Positions 48,747 to 57,514 of a stretch of DNA of 57,514 nucleotides are shown here, one piece after another. The stretch lies in NCBI GenBank assembly GCA_959599635.1, contig CAUGJN010000002.1:1-57514 (forward strand), given 5' to 3'. Numbering within the stretch: position 1 is the first letter of the stretch; every line of letters begins with the position of its first letter. This DNA comes from an uncultured Collinsella sp. Its GTDB lineage: Bacteria > Actinomycetota > Coriobacteriia > Coriobacteriales > Coriobacteriaceae. Made by a program: the position numbers and the translations under genes. The notes under the pieces are model-generated. The model saw nothing but the letters and a program-made list of their open reading frames with translations, made no database searches and was not told the origin of the DNA.

Positions 48747-48785
48747 GCTTTCCTTTCGATCGGGTGAAGGGTCGACCCGCAACGT

Positions 48786-48891
48786 GGTGGGACAAAGTTA
48801 TCAGTAGTTTTTGTCCCAGGGTCGCTTGCGTTGACAGGCTCGATGCGACTATCGCACCTGGGACAAAAACTACTGATAACTTTGTCCCACC
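48786..48891. repeat. Perfect 35-bp inverted repeat, GGTGGGACAAAG... / ...CTTTGTCCCACC
   Basis: Arms 48786-48820 and 48857-48891 are exact complements, separated by a 36-base centre. Each arm also ends in GGGACAAA/TTTGTCCC, giving a nested palindrome. It fills the gap between the mfd stop and PAP2 start. Confidence 0.92.
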
Positions 48892-48901
48892 GACTTACTT
48901 G

Positions 48902-51900
48902 CTATTCGTCATCGCTGACGCCCAGCTGCTGCAGCAGCATGAGCGCCGCGGCCACGGGGCCGGTGCCGTCGTTGGCGTCGAGACCGCGACCCAGGCCGCT
49001 GCCCGCACCGGCGCCCGCCTTGTAGGGCACCGACAGCTTGCGGCTCTTGGGGAAGTTCACCGCACCGTAGCGGGTCTTGAGCTCAAAGGCCACCTTCTTG
49101 GGCACGTCGACACCCAAAAAAGTGATGCGTCCGCCGCTGAGCGTGACGCTCTCGAGCCCCAGGCGCTCGCCGCGAATGCGGATGCGCGCGCGGTTGAACA
49201 GGTTGAGCCCCGCCAACGGCAGCTCACCGTGCGCGGCCTCGGTCTCTTCCTGTACCTCGTCGATGCTCTCCAGGTCCTCGGCCGCCGCGAGCTTGCGGTA
49301 CACGAGCACGCGCTGGTCCACCGCCGGCAGGTACTCCTCGGACAAGAAGTAATCGGCCGGCAGGTTAATGCCCACGCTCGCCGCCTCCACGCCGGCGTCG
49401 TCATCGCCGCGCGCCTCGGCCACGGCCTGGCCCAACATCTGCGTAAACAGGTCAAAGCCCACGCTCGACAGGTTGCCGTGCTGCTCGGCGCCCATCAGCG
49501 AGCCGGCGCCGCGAATCTCCAGGTCGCGCATGGCGATACGCATGCCGCTGCCCAGGTCCTGGAACTCGGAAAGTGCAGTCAGGCGCGCCGTGGCCTCCTC
49601 GGTGAGCGGCAGCTCGCCCGGGAACATAAAGTACGCGTAGGCCTGCGTGGCCGAGCGACCCACACGGCCCTTGAGCTGGTAGAGCTGTGCCAGACCCAGG
49701 CGCTGCGAGTCCTCGATGATGAGCGTGTTGGCGGTCGCGTTGTCGATGCCGCTCTCCACGATGGTCGTGGCGATGAGCACATCGATCTTTTTGGTCGCGA
49801 ACTCGATCATCACGTCCTCGACCTCGCGCGGGCTCATCTTGCCGTGCGCCACGCCCACGCGCGCCTCGGGCGCGGCCTCGTGCACGCGTGCCACAGCGTC
49901 ATCGATGGTCTTGACGCGGTTGGACACGTAGTACACCTGTCCGCCGCGACCCACCTCCAGGCGAATCGCCGCGCTCACCACGTCGGGGTCGTACTCCCCC
50001 ACGTGCACGATCACGGGGCGGCGCCCAGTCGGCGGCGTGGTAATCAGGCTCATATCGCGCACGCCGCTCGTGGCCATCTGCATGGTACGCGGGATGGGCG
50101 TGGCCGAAAGCGTGAGCACGTCAATCTGCTCGCGCAGGTTCTTGAGCTGCTCCTTGTGCTGCACGCCAAAGCGCTGCTCCTCGTCAATGATCACCAGGCC
50201 CAGGTTCTTGGGGTTCACATCGGCCGAAAGCAGGCGGTGCGTGCCGATGAGCACATCGATCGTGCCCTCGGCAAACGCCTTGAGTGCGCGCTTTTGCTGC
50301 GCCGGCGTACGGAAGCGGCTGAGCACCTCGACCTCCAGGCCAAACGGGGCAAAGCGCTCAAAGAACGTCTCGTAGTGCTGCTGGGCCAGAATGGTCGTGG
50401 GGCAGAGCACCATGACCTGGCGGCCGGAGTCCACGCACTTAAACGCCGCGCGCAGGGCGACCTCGGTCTTGCCAAAGCCCACATCGCCGCACAGCAGGCG
50501 GTCCATGGGCTTGGGCGCCTCCATGTCGGCCTTAATGTCAGCGATGGCCTCCAGCTGGTCGCGCGTCTCGTCGTAAGGAAAGCTCTGCTCCATCTCGATC
50601 TGCTCGGGCGTGTCGGGTGGGCAGGCGATACCGGTAATCGAAGAGCGGCGCGTATACAGATCGACCAGGTCAAACGCCAGCTTTTTGGCGTTCTTGCGCG
50701 CCTTATTGGTGGCACGCGTCCAGTCGGCGGTGTTAAGCCTGGTCAGGCGTGGCTTGTCACCGTCGGGGCCAACATAGCGTGTGATGCGGTCGACCTGCTC
50801 AAGCGGCACGTAGAGCTTGTCGCCGTCGGCATATTCCAGCAAAAAGTAGTCGCGCTCCTTGCCGCCCACTTCCTGGCGCGCGATCTCGCTAAAGAGTGCG
50901 ATGCCGTGGGTAGCGTGCACCACGTAGTCGCCCGGCTTAAACGGGAACGTGATCTGCGTAATGTCCACCTTGCGACGGCTGCGCGCGCGGTTGGCGTCCA
51001 TGCGGGCGTTGAGGTCGGCGATCGAGAACACGGCCAGGTTGGCATCGGGCACCACCACGCCCTGCGGCAGGGCGGCATCGACAAAGGTCACGCGTCCGCG
51101 CGAGATAGTGGGCACGGCAGCACCGGCGGCAGCCTGGGCAGCACCCGCCTCGAGCGAGCGAGCGTTGAGCGCGTCGGCGCGGCGCTCGCGAATTGCAGCA
51201 TGAGCATCCTGGCGGGCAGCACGATCGGCAGAATCTGCCGCTGCCACGCGCACGTGGTCGCCAATGACGCCGGCGTTTTCGGGCGCTGCCGTCAGCGACT
51301 CCTCAAAGGTAATGCCCTCGTCGCCAAAGGTGAGCTCCATCGACTCGCGCGCACCGCGGTCGGGAATGGCAAACACGCAGGCGTAGCGCTTGCCCACGAC
51401 TTCCTGAATGCGCATCATAAAACGGTTGTCCGAGCCTGCGATAGCAGGCTGCTCAATCTTGAGCTCGGCCGTCACCGCACCGCCGGCACGGATAAGGCTT
51501 ACGTAGTTCAAGCGCTGCTGGGAACCAAAATCGAGTTGTTGGGCGCGCACGTACAAGCCATCCAGTCGGTCAACCCCCGCCTCGCCGGCACGGGCCTCGA
51601 TATCCTCGTAGGCGCGCAGACAGTCGTCAAACAGCGAGCGCGGCTCGGACAGGACCACGAGTGCCTTGCCGCTCACGTGCGCCAGCGGGCTTACGGTCTG
51701 GCCGTACATCACCGGCAAAAAGCGGTCGAGCTCGGGCGTGACGATGCGCGCATCCACCATCTCGAGCAATGCGGCCAGTTTGCTGTCGTCCTGGCTGGCG
51801 CGATAGAGCGCCACGTGCATGTTGTGAACGGCATCGTCGGTAAGTGCCAGCTCACGGCAGGGGAAGATCTCGATGCTGTCCTCATTGCCGACGGTTTGGC

Positions 51901-52534
51901 CCGTGGAGCTCACCATGCGGCGAATGCGATCGATCTCGTCGCCGAAGAACTCAATGCGCACGGGCGCCTTCTCCTGCGCGGGGAATACCTCGACGGTGTC
52001 GCCGTGCACACGGAACAGGCCGGGCGCGTCGGCGGCGCCGGCATTGGTGTAGCCCATGCCCACCAGGCGCTGCGGCACCTCGTCAAAAGGAATCTCCTCG
52101 CCCACCGCAAAAGTGGTGGACTCCCAATAGCGACTCTCGACCGGCGGCACGCAGCGCAGCAGTGCACGGGCCGAGGCAACCATGATGCAGTTGTCCCCGC
52201 GCACGATGCGCCCCAGAGCCTCGCAGCGCTGCGCCACCACGGCGTCGTCGGGCGCCTGCTCGCGCCACGGATAGTCCTTGCGCTCGGGGAAACGGCACAC
52301 GTGCGCCAGGCCCACGTAGGCGGCAAGGCTGCGCGCGGCGCGATCGGCCGCGTCCTCGCCACTCACAATGTAGACCGTCGGGCGCGGACGGCGCGCAAAC
52401 TGGGCGGCCGCCATAAGCGTACGACCCGACTGCGACACGGCCAGCGTCACGTCCTCGCCGGCATCGAGTCCGGCCTCGACGGTTTGCAAGGCCTCGGCAG
52501 TGTAGAGCTGCGCGGCTATACGGTGAATGAGCAT
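48902..52534 (-). CDS. mfd: Transcription-repair-coupling factor Mfd
   Basis: A 1210-residue ATPase that removes RNA polymerase stalled at lesions and recruits UvrA. The order is a UvrB-like module (to about residue 350), RNA polymerase interaction domain (PGDYVVHATHGIALF, about residue 530), helicase motif I GDVGFGKTEVALRAAF, motif II DEEQRFGV, motif VI QLKGRVGRS, and the C-terminal TRCF domain. Length is normal. ATG 52534 has GGAGGAACAGC upstream; the frame opens a little earlier without a site. Confidence 0.97.
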   Translation of the reverse strand: MLIHRIAAQLYTAEALQTVEAGLDAGEDVTLAVSQSGRTLMAAAQFARRPRPTVYIVSGEDAADRAARSLAAYVGLAHVCRFPERKDYPWREQAPDDAVVAQRCEALGRIVRGDNCIMVASARALLRCVPPVESRYWESTTFAVGEEIPFDEVPQRLVGMGYTNAGAADAPGLFRVHGDTVEVFPAQEKAPVRIEFFGDEIDRIRRMVSSTGQTVGNEDSIEIFPCRELALTDDAVHNMHVALYRASQDDSKLAALLEMVDARIVTPELDRFLPVMYGQTVSPLAHVSGKALVVLSEPRSLFDDCLRAYEDIEARAGEAGVDRLDGLYVRAQQLDFGSQQRLNYVSLIRAGGAVTAELKIEQPAIAGSDNRFMMRIQEVVGKRYACVFAIPDRGARESMELTFGDEGITFEESLTAAPENAGVIGDHVRVAAADSADRAARQDAHAAIRERRADALNARSLEAGAAQAAAGAAVPTISRGRVTFVDAALPQGVVVPDANLAVFSIADLNARMDANRARSRRKVDITQITFPFKPGDYVVHATHGIALFSEIARQEVGGKERDYFLLEYADGDKLYVPLEQVDRITRYVGPDGDKPRLTRLNTADWTRATNKARKNAKKLAFDLVDLYTRRSSITGIACPPDTPEQIEMEQSFPYDETRDQLEAIADIKADMEAPKPMDRLLCGDVGFGKTEVALRAAFKCVDSGRQVMVLCPTTILAQQHYETFFERFAPFGLEVEVLSRFRTPAQQKRALKAFAEGTIDVLIGTHRLLSADVNPKNLGLVIIDEEQRFGVQHKEQLKNLREQIDVLTLSATPIPRTMQMATSGVRDMSLITTPPTGRRPVIVHVGEYDPDVVSAAIRLEVGRGGQVYYVSNRVKTIDDAVARVHEAAPEARVGVAHGKMSPREVEDVMIEFATKKIDVLIATTIVESGIDNATANTLIIEDSQRLGLAQLYQLKGRVGRSATQAYAYFMFPGELPLTEEATARLTALSEFQDLGSGMRIAMRDLEIRGAGSLMGAEQHGNLSSVGFDLFTQMLGQAVAEARGDDDAGVEAASVGINLPADYFLSEEYLPAVDQRVLVYRKLAAAEDLESIDEVQEETEAAHGELPLAGLNLFNRARIRIRGERLGLESVTLSGGRITFLGVDVPKKVAFELKTRYGAVNFPKSRKLSVPYKAGAGAGSGLGRGLDANDGTGPVAAALMLLQQLGVSDDE

Positions 52535-52560
52535 GCTGTTCCTCCGGCATCGCAACGCCA

Positions 52561-52590
52561 AAAGCCCGCCGGGGCAAGCTCGGCGGGTCG
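52561..52590 (-). terminator. Possible terminator of nth
   Basis: Stem CCCGCCG / CGGCGGG followed on the minus strand by CTTTTGG, in the mfd leader. Moderate T-run. Confidence 0.5.
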
Positions 52591-52691
52591 TACGTCAAAT
52601 ACATTGTCTGTCATGGTAGCGCATGAAGAGGACTCCAGCTCAAGGGCAAATCCAGCCCCGCAAAAAACGCCAGACGAAGATGCGTTCCGCC

Positions 52692-53357
52692 CTACCCCGC
52701 TACGCGCACGCTGGGACACAAATCCGCCAGCGGGCACTCGTCGCACTTGGGTTTGCGGGCGTCGCAGATCTCACGGCCAAAGGTAATCCACTGGTGGTTG
52801 ACCGACTCCCAATACTCGTGCGGCAAAATCTTGAGCAGATCTTGCTCGGTCTTGAGCGGCTCTTTGACGTGTGTCTTGGGACTCAACATCAGACGGTGTG
52901 CAATGCGGTTGACGTGCGTATCGACCGCGATGCCCTCGACAATACCAAACCCCACGTTGAGCACGATGTTCGCCGTCTTGCGGCCAACGCCCGGCAGCTT
53001 GACGAGCTCCTTCATGTCGGCCGGTACCTCGCCGCCGTAATCGGCGACGATCATCTGCGCGGCCTCCACGGCGTGCTTGGCCTTACTCTTATAAAAGCCG
53101 AGCGACTTAATGGTATCCGCCACATCGGCCACACTCGCCCCGGCCATGGCCTCGGGCGTGGGCCACTGGGCAAACAGCTTCGGCGTCACCTTGTTGACCT
53201 GCGCATCGGTTGTCTGCGCCGAGAGCAGCACCGCGATGAGCAGCCTAAAGGGATTCTCGTGGTCCAAGAAGCACTCGACCGGGCCATAGCGACGGTTGAG
53301 GCGCTCACACACCTCGATGGCGCGCTCGCGTTTGGCGGCATTGGTCTCGCGTGGCAT
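52692..53357 (-). CDS. nth: Endonuclease III (DNA glycosylase/AP lyase)
   Basis: A 221-residue base-excision repair enzyme for oxidised pyrimidines. The helix-hairpin-helix LPGVGRKTAN holds catalytic K127, and the catalytic aspartate is D146 in VDTHVNR. The C-terminal cluster CDARKPKCDECPLADLC (C198, C205, C208, C214; C-x6-C-x2-C-x5-C) binds 4Fe-4S. ATG 53357 follows GAGGAGTCGTT. It lies between the ABC exporter and mfd, all on the minus strand. Confidence 0.96.
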   Translation of the reverse strand: MPRETNAAKRERAIEVCERLNRRYGPVECFLDHENPFRLLIAVLLSAQTTDAQVNKVTPKLFAQWPTPEAMAGASVADVADTIKSLGFYKSKAKHAVEAAQMIVADYGGEVPADMKELVKLPGVGRKTANIVLNVGFGIVEGIAVDTHVNRIAHRLMLSPKTHVKEPLKTEQDLLKILPHEYWESVNHQWITFGREICDARKPKCDECPLADLCPSVRVAG

Positions 53358-53420
53358 AACGACTCCTCGGCTCAGCGGCATAACAAACCTATGGGCACGA
53401 TTGTCCCACGTATGGGGTCT

Positions 53421-55223
53421 TTACGCCTCCAAAAATGCGCCGGTCTGGCGGCCCCACAGGCTTGCGTACTCGCCGCCCGCCTCGACAAGCTGTGTATGCG
53501 TACCGTCCTCGACAATCTCGCCGTCCGCCAGCACCACGATGCGGTCGAGCGCCGCCACGGTGGACAGGCGATGTGCCACCACAATGGAAGTGCGGCCGCG
53601 CATCAGGTTCTCGAGCGCTTCCTGCACCAACGCCTCGGACTCACTGTCCAAGGCAGAGGTCGCCTCGTCGAGCACCAGAATCGGCGCGTCGGTGAGGATA
53701 GCGCGGGCAATGGCCACGCGCTGGCGTTGGCCGCCCGAGAGCTTAACGCCGCGCTCGCCCACCATGGTGTCAAAGCCATGGGGCAGGCGGTCGATAAACT
53801 CCAGGGCGTTGGCCAGACGCGCCGCCTCGCGAATCCGCTCGTCGGTGGCGTCGGGGCGGCCGTAGGCGATATTCTCGCGAATGGAGCGATGGAACAGCAG
53901 CGCCTCCTGCGGCACGTAGGCAACCTGGCGGCGCAGGCTCTGCTGCGTGCAGCGCGAGACGTCCTGGCCGTCCACGAGCACGCGGCCGCCCTGTACGTCG
54001 TCCAGGCGCAGCAACAGCTTGGTGAGCGTCGTCTTGCCCGAGCCCGATTTGCCCACCAGACCCACGCGCTGGCCCGCCGCCACATGGAGCGTCAGGTCGT
54101 TGAACACGCTCTCGCCCGCCGCGGCGTCACGGTATGCAAAGCTCAAGTGCTCAAAATCAATCGCGCCCTCGCGCACCTTGAGCTCGGGGGCATTCGCGTC
54201 GTCTGCCACCAGACGTGGCTCGTCCAGCACGCGCGTCATCTCGGCCGCATCGCCAAGCGCGCGATTGATGCGCTGCATCATGGAGCTCACGTAGTTCAGG
54301 CGCATGGTGAGGTTATAGGTGTAGGTAAAAATCATGACGAGCGAGCCGGCCGAGATGCCAAACCACGCGTTGCCGCCCGCCACGAACGCACTCACCACGG
54401 CCATGGTGATGACGATAAGGCCCGAGGTCGTAAAGTTGCGCTGCATCATGGCGTGCATCGAGACCGTCTCGGCGTCGCGCGCGGCACGATCGGCGGCGTC
54501 GAACAGATCGCGTTCGAAGTCCTCGCGTCCGCAGGTCTTGACGGCCAAGATGTTCGTGACCGCGTCGGAGAGCACGCCCGAGAGCTTGTTCTGTGCGGCG
54601 GACGTCGCGGCCGAAAGCGGCATGATGCGCTTGTACATAAGCCAGACAAACGCGATGTAGACGACCATGATGCCCACCAGGATCACGGTAAACGTCGGTA
54701 CCACCGGGGCGAGTGCGGCCACGGTGCAGATGACCGAGGTGATGGTGGGGATGAGCGAATACACCGTCACGTCGACCAGACCCGTGTAGCCGCTCATAAA
54801 ACGGCTTGTCTGGCTCACAAGCGATCCGCCAAAGCGGCTGGTATGGAATGTCATGGATTGGTTGGAGAGCGTGTCGAAGCACAGGCGCGCCAGGTGGTAG
54901 TTGCCTGCGATCTCGAGCTTGTAGACGGTGTAGTCCTGCAGCTTGGAGAGGATCTGACCCACCAGGTTAACGAGTACGAGCGCCAGGATATAGGGGCCGA
55001 AGACCTCGAATACTTGATCGCCCGCCACGGGGCCGGCCTGGACGCGGTCGACGATGAGGGCCATCACGTAGGTGTTGGCAAACGTGAGCAAAAAGATGTA
55101 GCCCGCCGACGAGAGCACCGAGAGAAAGACAATCAGCGGCTGCGTGCGCGTGACACCCCAAAACCGCTGCAGCGTGCGGCGCACGGTGGAGCGGCTGAGC
55201 GGACTGGTGCTTCTCTGAGACAT
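53421..55223 (-). CDS. ABC exporter, fused transmembrane and ATP-binding domains
   Basis: A 600-residue half-transporter of the multidrug/lipid exporter type. Six helices span residues ~25-310, with the typical DAVTNILAVKTCGREDFE segment. The ATPase has Walker A GKSGSGKTT, Q-loop VPQEALLFHRSI, signature LSGGQRQRVAIARA, Walker B PILVLDEATSALD and H-loop VAHRLST. It would work as a homodimer or with an unlinked partner. AAAGGAAGCCC precedes ATG 55223. Substrate unknown. Confidence 0.94.
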   Translation of the reverse strand: MSQRSTSPLSRSTVRRTLQRFWGVTRTQPLIVFLSVLSSAGYIFLLTFANTYVMALIVDRVQAGPVAGDQVFEVFGPYILALVLVNLVGQILSKLQDYTVYKLEIAGNYHLARLCFDTLSNQSMTFHTSRFGGSLVSQTSRFMSGYTGLVDVTVYSLIPTITSVICTVAALAPVVPTFTVILVGIMVVYIAFVWLMYKRIMPLSAATSAAQNKLSGVLSDAVTNILAVKTCGREDFERDLFDAADRAARDAETVSMHAMMQRNFTTSGLIVITMAVVSAFVAGGNAWFGISAGSLVMIFTYTYNLTMRLNYVSSMMQRINRALGDAAEMTRVLDEPRLVADDANAPELKVREGAIDFEHLSFAYRDAAAGESVFNDLTLHVAAGQRVGLVGKSGSGKTTLTKLLLRLDDVQGGRVLVDGQDVSRCTQQSLRRQVAYVPQEALLFHRSIRENIAYGRPDATDERIREAARLANALEFIDRLPHGFDTMVGERGVKLSGGQRQRVAIARAILTDAPILVLDEATSALDSESEALVQEALENLMRGRTSIVVAHRLSTVAALDRIVVLADGEIVEDGTHTQLVEAGGEYASLWGRQTGAFLEA

Positions 55224-55349
55224 GGGCTTCCTTTCGCATCTGATAGGGCGAAACGCCATTGTTGCACATTGAAGCGCACTTCAGGCAAGCACGATGCGAA
55301 AAGCGATGGGGCACCCGCGTTTACGCCGGCGACCCACCGTCCGTTGCGA

Positions 55350-56705
55350 CTAGTCCTCGTCTTTTTGGTCTGCGAGCAGGCCTGCGGACTCCAAGCCCAA
55401 AATCGCGTCGGCTTCCTCAGCATCCTCCAGCGCGTCGATGTCCTTGAGCTTGCGCTCCATGACGTTGGTGCGCGTGGTAATGATGCCCTCGACCGTTTTG
55501 CCCGCGGTCTCGATCTGCTGTTGGGCGCGGCGCAGCGCCGCCTGATAGCGCGGCAGCTCGGCCTTGACGGCGGAGAGCACGCGCAGTACGTCGTCGGTAC
55601 GTTTTTGCAGCCTAAACGTCTGGTAGCTCATCTGCAGACTATTGAGGATGGCCGCCATGGTGCTGGGACCGGCTACGTTGACGTGATAGTCGCGGCCCAG
55701 GATCTCGATAAGCCCGGGGCGGCTGACGATCTCGGCGTACAGCCCCTCAAACGGCACGAACATGATGCCAAAGTTGGTCGTTGCCGGCACACTCAGGTAC
55801 TTTTCGCAGATGTCCTTGGCCTCGCGTTTCACCATCGTATCGAGCGTCTTGCGCGCTGCGGCGACGGCCTCAGCGTCACCAGACTCCTGGGCGTCGAGCA
55901 GATGCTCGTACGCGTCGCCCGGAAACTTGGAGTCGATCGGCAGCAGCACGGGGTCGCCCTCGTCTACCGGCAGCCTGACAGCAAACTCAACGCGTTCCGA
56001 GGCGCCGGGCTTGGTGGCGACGTTTTCCAGATATTGGTCGGGCGTAAGGATGTCCGCCAGGATCGCGCCCAGCTGCACCTCGCCCAAAATGCCACGCGCC
56101 TTGACATTGCCCAGCACGCGCTTAAGGTCGCCCACGCCGGTGGCGATAGACTGCATGTCGCCCAGGCCCTTGTACACGGCCTCGAGCTGGTCGCTCACCT
56201 GCTTAAACGATGCCGACAGTCGGTCGTTGAGTGTGCGAGAGAGCTTCTCGTCCACCGTCGCGCGCATTTGGTCGAGCTGCACGTTGTTGTCTTTGCGGAT
56301 GGCGCCCAGCTGAGCATCGACCGTCTCGCGCACCTTGTCCAGGCGATGCTCGATGCCTTCGCGGTTGGCGCCAAGCTGTTGGGCCGTCTCGCGGCGCAGG
56401 TCATCCATACGGTCGCCAGCCTGTGAGAACTCACGCGCGATGGTCAGGTAGCGCTGCTGCTCCACGGCGGCGTCGGTCGTCTGCTGCTGCGCAATGGCGT
56501 TTGCCGTGCGGCGGGTTTCGGCCAGCGCGACGTTCAGGGTGTCGAGCGCATTGTTAGCCTGCTCGAGCGCAGCCAGCATCTCTGCCCCGTTATCGCCGCG
56601 CTCCCGCAGCTCGGCGCGAAGGCCCTTGAGCTGCAGGGCACAAGCCACAGCAACCCCCACTGCCACCAAGGCGATCACAACAAGCACGATATCAATAGCA
56701 GACAT
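55350..56705 (-). CDS. rmuC: DNA recombination protein RmuC homologue
   Basis: A 451-residue protein with one N-terminal membrane helix (SAIDIVLVVIALVAVGVAVACA), a long coiled coil (about 25-170), and the RmuC nuclease-like core: GILGEVQLGAILADIL, LPIDSKFPGDAYEHLL and FVPFEGLYAEIVSRPGL. Proposed to limit recombination at inverted repeats, which is notable in a repeat-rich genome; the link is speculative. GGAG lies before ATG 56705. Confidence 0.93.
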   Translation of the reverse strand: MSAIDIVLVVIALVAVGVAVACALQLKGLRAELRERGDNGAEMLAALEQANNALDTLNVALAETRRTANAIAQQQTTDAAVEQQRYLTIAREFSQAGDRMDDLRRETAQQLGANREGIEHRLDKVRETVDAQLGAIRKDNNVQLDQMRATVDEKLSRTLNDRLSASFKQVSDQLEAVYKGLGDMQSIATGVGDLKRVLGNVKARGILGEVQLGAILADILTPDQYLENVATKPGASERVEFAVRLPVDEGDPVLLPIDSKFPGDAYEHLLDAQESGDAEAVAAARKTLDTMVKREAKDICEKYLSVPATTNFGIMFVPFEGLYAEIVSRPGLIEILGRDYHVNVAGPSTMAAILNSLQMSYQTFRLQKRTDDVLRVLSAVKAELPRYQAALRRAQQQIETAGKTVEGIITTRTNVMERKLKDIDALEDAEEADAILGLESAGLLADQKDED

Positions 56706-56828
56706 AGACTCCGCCCAACAAACCCAATCGAGCACCAATCAAAACCGCGATTAATCTTACCCTGTCAAACGCAGCTCATGTCCAATCGAGCGCAGACAAG
56801 TTACCTTTGCGCTATGGGTGCTGGTCCG

Positions 56829-57263
56829 CTAGCTCTCCCAGCTGGCGCGGATGGTTGCTGCGACATCCCCCAAGCGCTGACCAAGAGCTGCCAAGTGCTG
56901 AAGTACCTCATTGGGCGAGGCGCCGTTGAGGATGCACGTGAGGGCATATGAGGCCAAGAAGATTGTCGCGAGCCCCAGCGGAATCAGCACGATCATCGCC
57001 AGCGTACGCAGGCGCTGGGCCCAGCGACGGTGACGCGCACGACGTTTATCGAACGCGAGCTCCTGTGCATATGAATCCTGCTGTACGGAATAGGCCTCTG
57101 GCGCCGATTCACACCCGGGCACAGCTGCAGGTACAGCAGCGGGCACGACATTTTGCGCAAAGGGCTGGGCTGCCGCCCCTTGCATTTGCATCTCCATGAG
57201 CCGTTGCTGCTGACGCAGCATGCGCTCAGCTTGTTGCTGCGGAGTCTCAAGAAACAGATCCAT
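56829..57263 (-). CDS. Small single-helix membrane protein of unknown function
   Basis: A 144-residue protein. The N-terminus is Gln-rich (QQQAERMLRQQQRLMEMQMQ), possibly coiled coil, then an Ala/Pro/Val linker, a basic stretch (DKRRARHRRWAQRLR) and one membrane helix (residues ~89-111, LAMIVLIPLGLATIFLASYAL). GGAGGCCAGC before ATG 57263 supports a real gene. No known family recognised. Confidence 0.65.
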   Translation of the reverse strand: MDLFLETPQQQAERMLRQQQRLMEMQMQGAAAQPFAQNVVPAAVPAAVPGCESAPEAYSVQQDSYAQELAFDKRRARHRRWAQRLRTLAMIVLIPLGLATIFLASYALTCILNGASPNEVLQHLAALGQRLGDVAATIRASWES

Positions 57264-57514
57264 GCTGGCCTCCAAAATCGGAGCATTCGACGCTTACGAC
57301 CAGCATCCCGCACCGCCATGACCGCGACAACGCAATCGCCGGCAATAGCCACAAAGTTTCTTCTGCTCAAAAGCCGTCGAAAAGCTCAACAACTCCCCTA
57401 CCAGCACTTTCTCTGAGCTTTTTTCGCCAGCAATCTTTTGGCCTTCCACCCTTACGCCAACTGACCAAAATCTAACCAAAAGCTTGACGAAAATTGTGAA
57501 GACAGGGACCCCAC
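57264..57514. other. Right-end non-coding region
   Basis: No gene. AAAAGCTCA (about 57383) and TGAGCTTTTTT (about 57413) form a weak wide hairpin. Near the end, CTGACCAAAATCTAACCAAAAGC and GCTTGACG (about 57461-57490, given in parts: CTGACCAAAATC; AACCAAAAGC) recall the CTGACCAAATGCTTGACGG words upstream of the AbiEi-like gene. Confidence 0.4.

Noticed and set aside
48764..56426. Plus-strand reading frames of over 1200 codons opposite mfd and opposite the nth/ABC/rmuC genes
   Set aside because: They oppose real minus-strand genes with full motifs, have unnatural composition and lack ribosome sites.

Overview
The window is GC-rich, gene-dense bacterial DNA. Gene content and style suggest a Coriobacteriia (Actinomycetota) chromosome, most like Collinsella. 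Supporting points are a mannose-family PTS beside SIS-domain sugar-amine enzymes, a T-box controlling pheST, an M16 presequence-type protease, a DUF4012 envelope protein, and many palindromic intergenic repeats. The genus is inferred from gene content, not from a marker gene. Most genes are on the minus strand.

Layout. 1-17.7 kb is housekeeping: the start of a Ca2+ P-type ATPase (cut by the window edge), pyruvate kinase, a phospholipase C-like protein, a nickel/cobalt ECF transporter (cbiM-cbiQ-cbiO) behind a NikR-like palindrome, pheT and pheS with a T-box leader, an M32 carboxypeptidase, glmM, a DUF4012 protein and an EamA transporter. 18-23.1 kb starts with tRNA-Val(GAC) and holds accessory genes: a DUF5710 protein, a zinc ribbon, an unknown protein, an A+T-rich AIPR-family phage-defence gene, and a gene split by one in-frame stop codon. 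23.1-31.6 kb has an unusual TATCTCTC repeat array, the M16 protease, 5-formyl-THF cyclo-ligase, an AbiEi/DUF559-like gene between two copies of one long repeat, metA and an L-lactate-type dehydrogenase.

31.9-46.1 kb is the most distinctive region. It has three SIS-domain proteins of the fructoselysine/glucoselysine-6-phosphate deglycase type, three GntR/HutC regulators, a complete mannose-family PTS (IIAB, IIC, IID), a HAD phosphatase, a YitT protein and a second EamA transporter. Each regulator can be matched to its own upstream repeat motif, so the region reads as three parallel sugar-amine (Amadori-product-like) uptake and breakdown modules. recQ sits inside the region, directly upstream of one regulator. 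46-57.5 kb returns to housekeeping: a GNAT acetyltransferase, threonine aldolase, a PAP2 phosphatase, mfd, nth, an ABC exporter, rmuC and a small membrane protein.

Intergenic DNA carries at least eight different palindromic or interspersed repeat families, several in two to four copies. Some copies bracket accessory genes and two form near-identical 5' leaders. No transposase, integrase or CRISPR array is visible.
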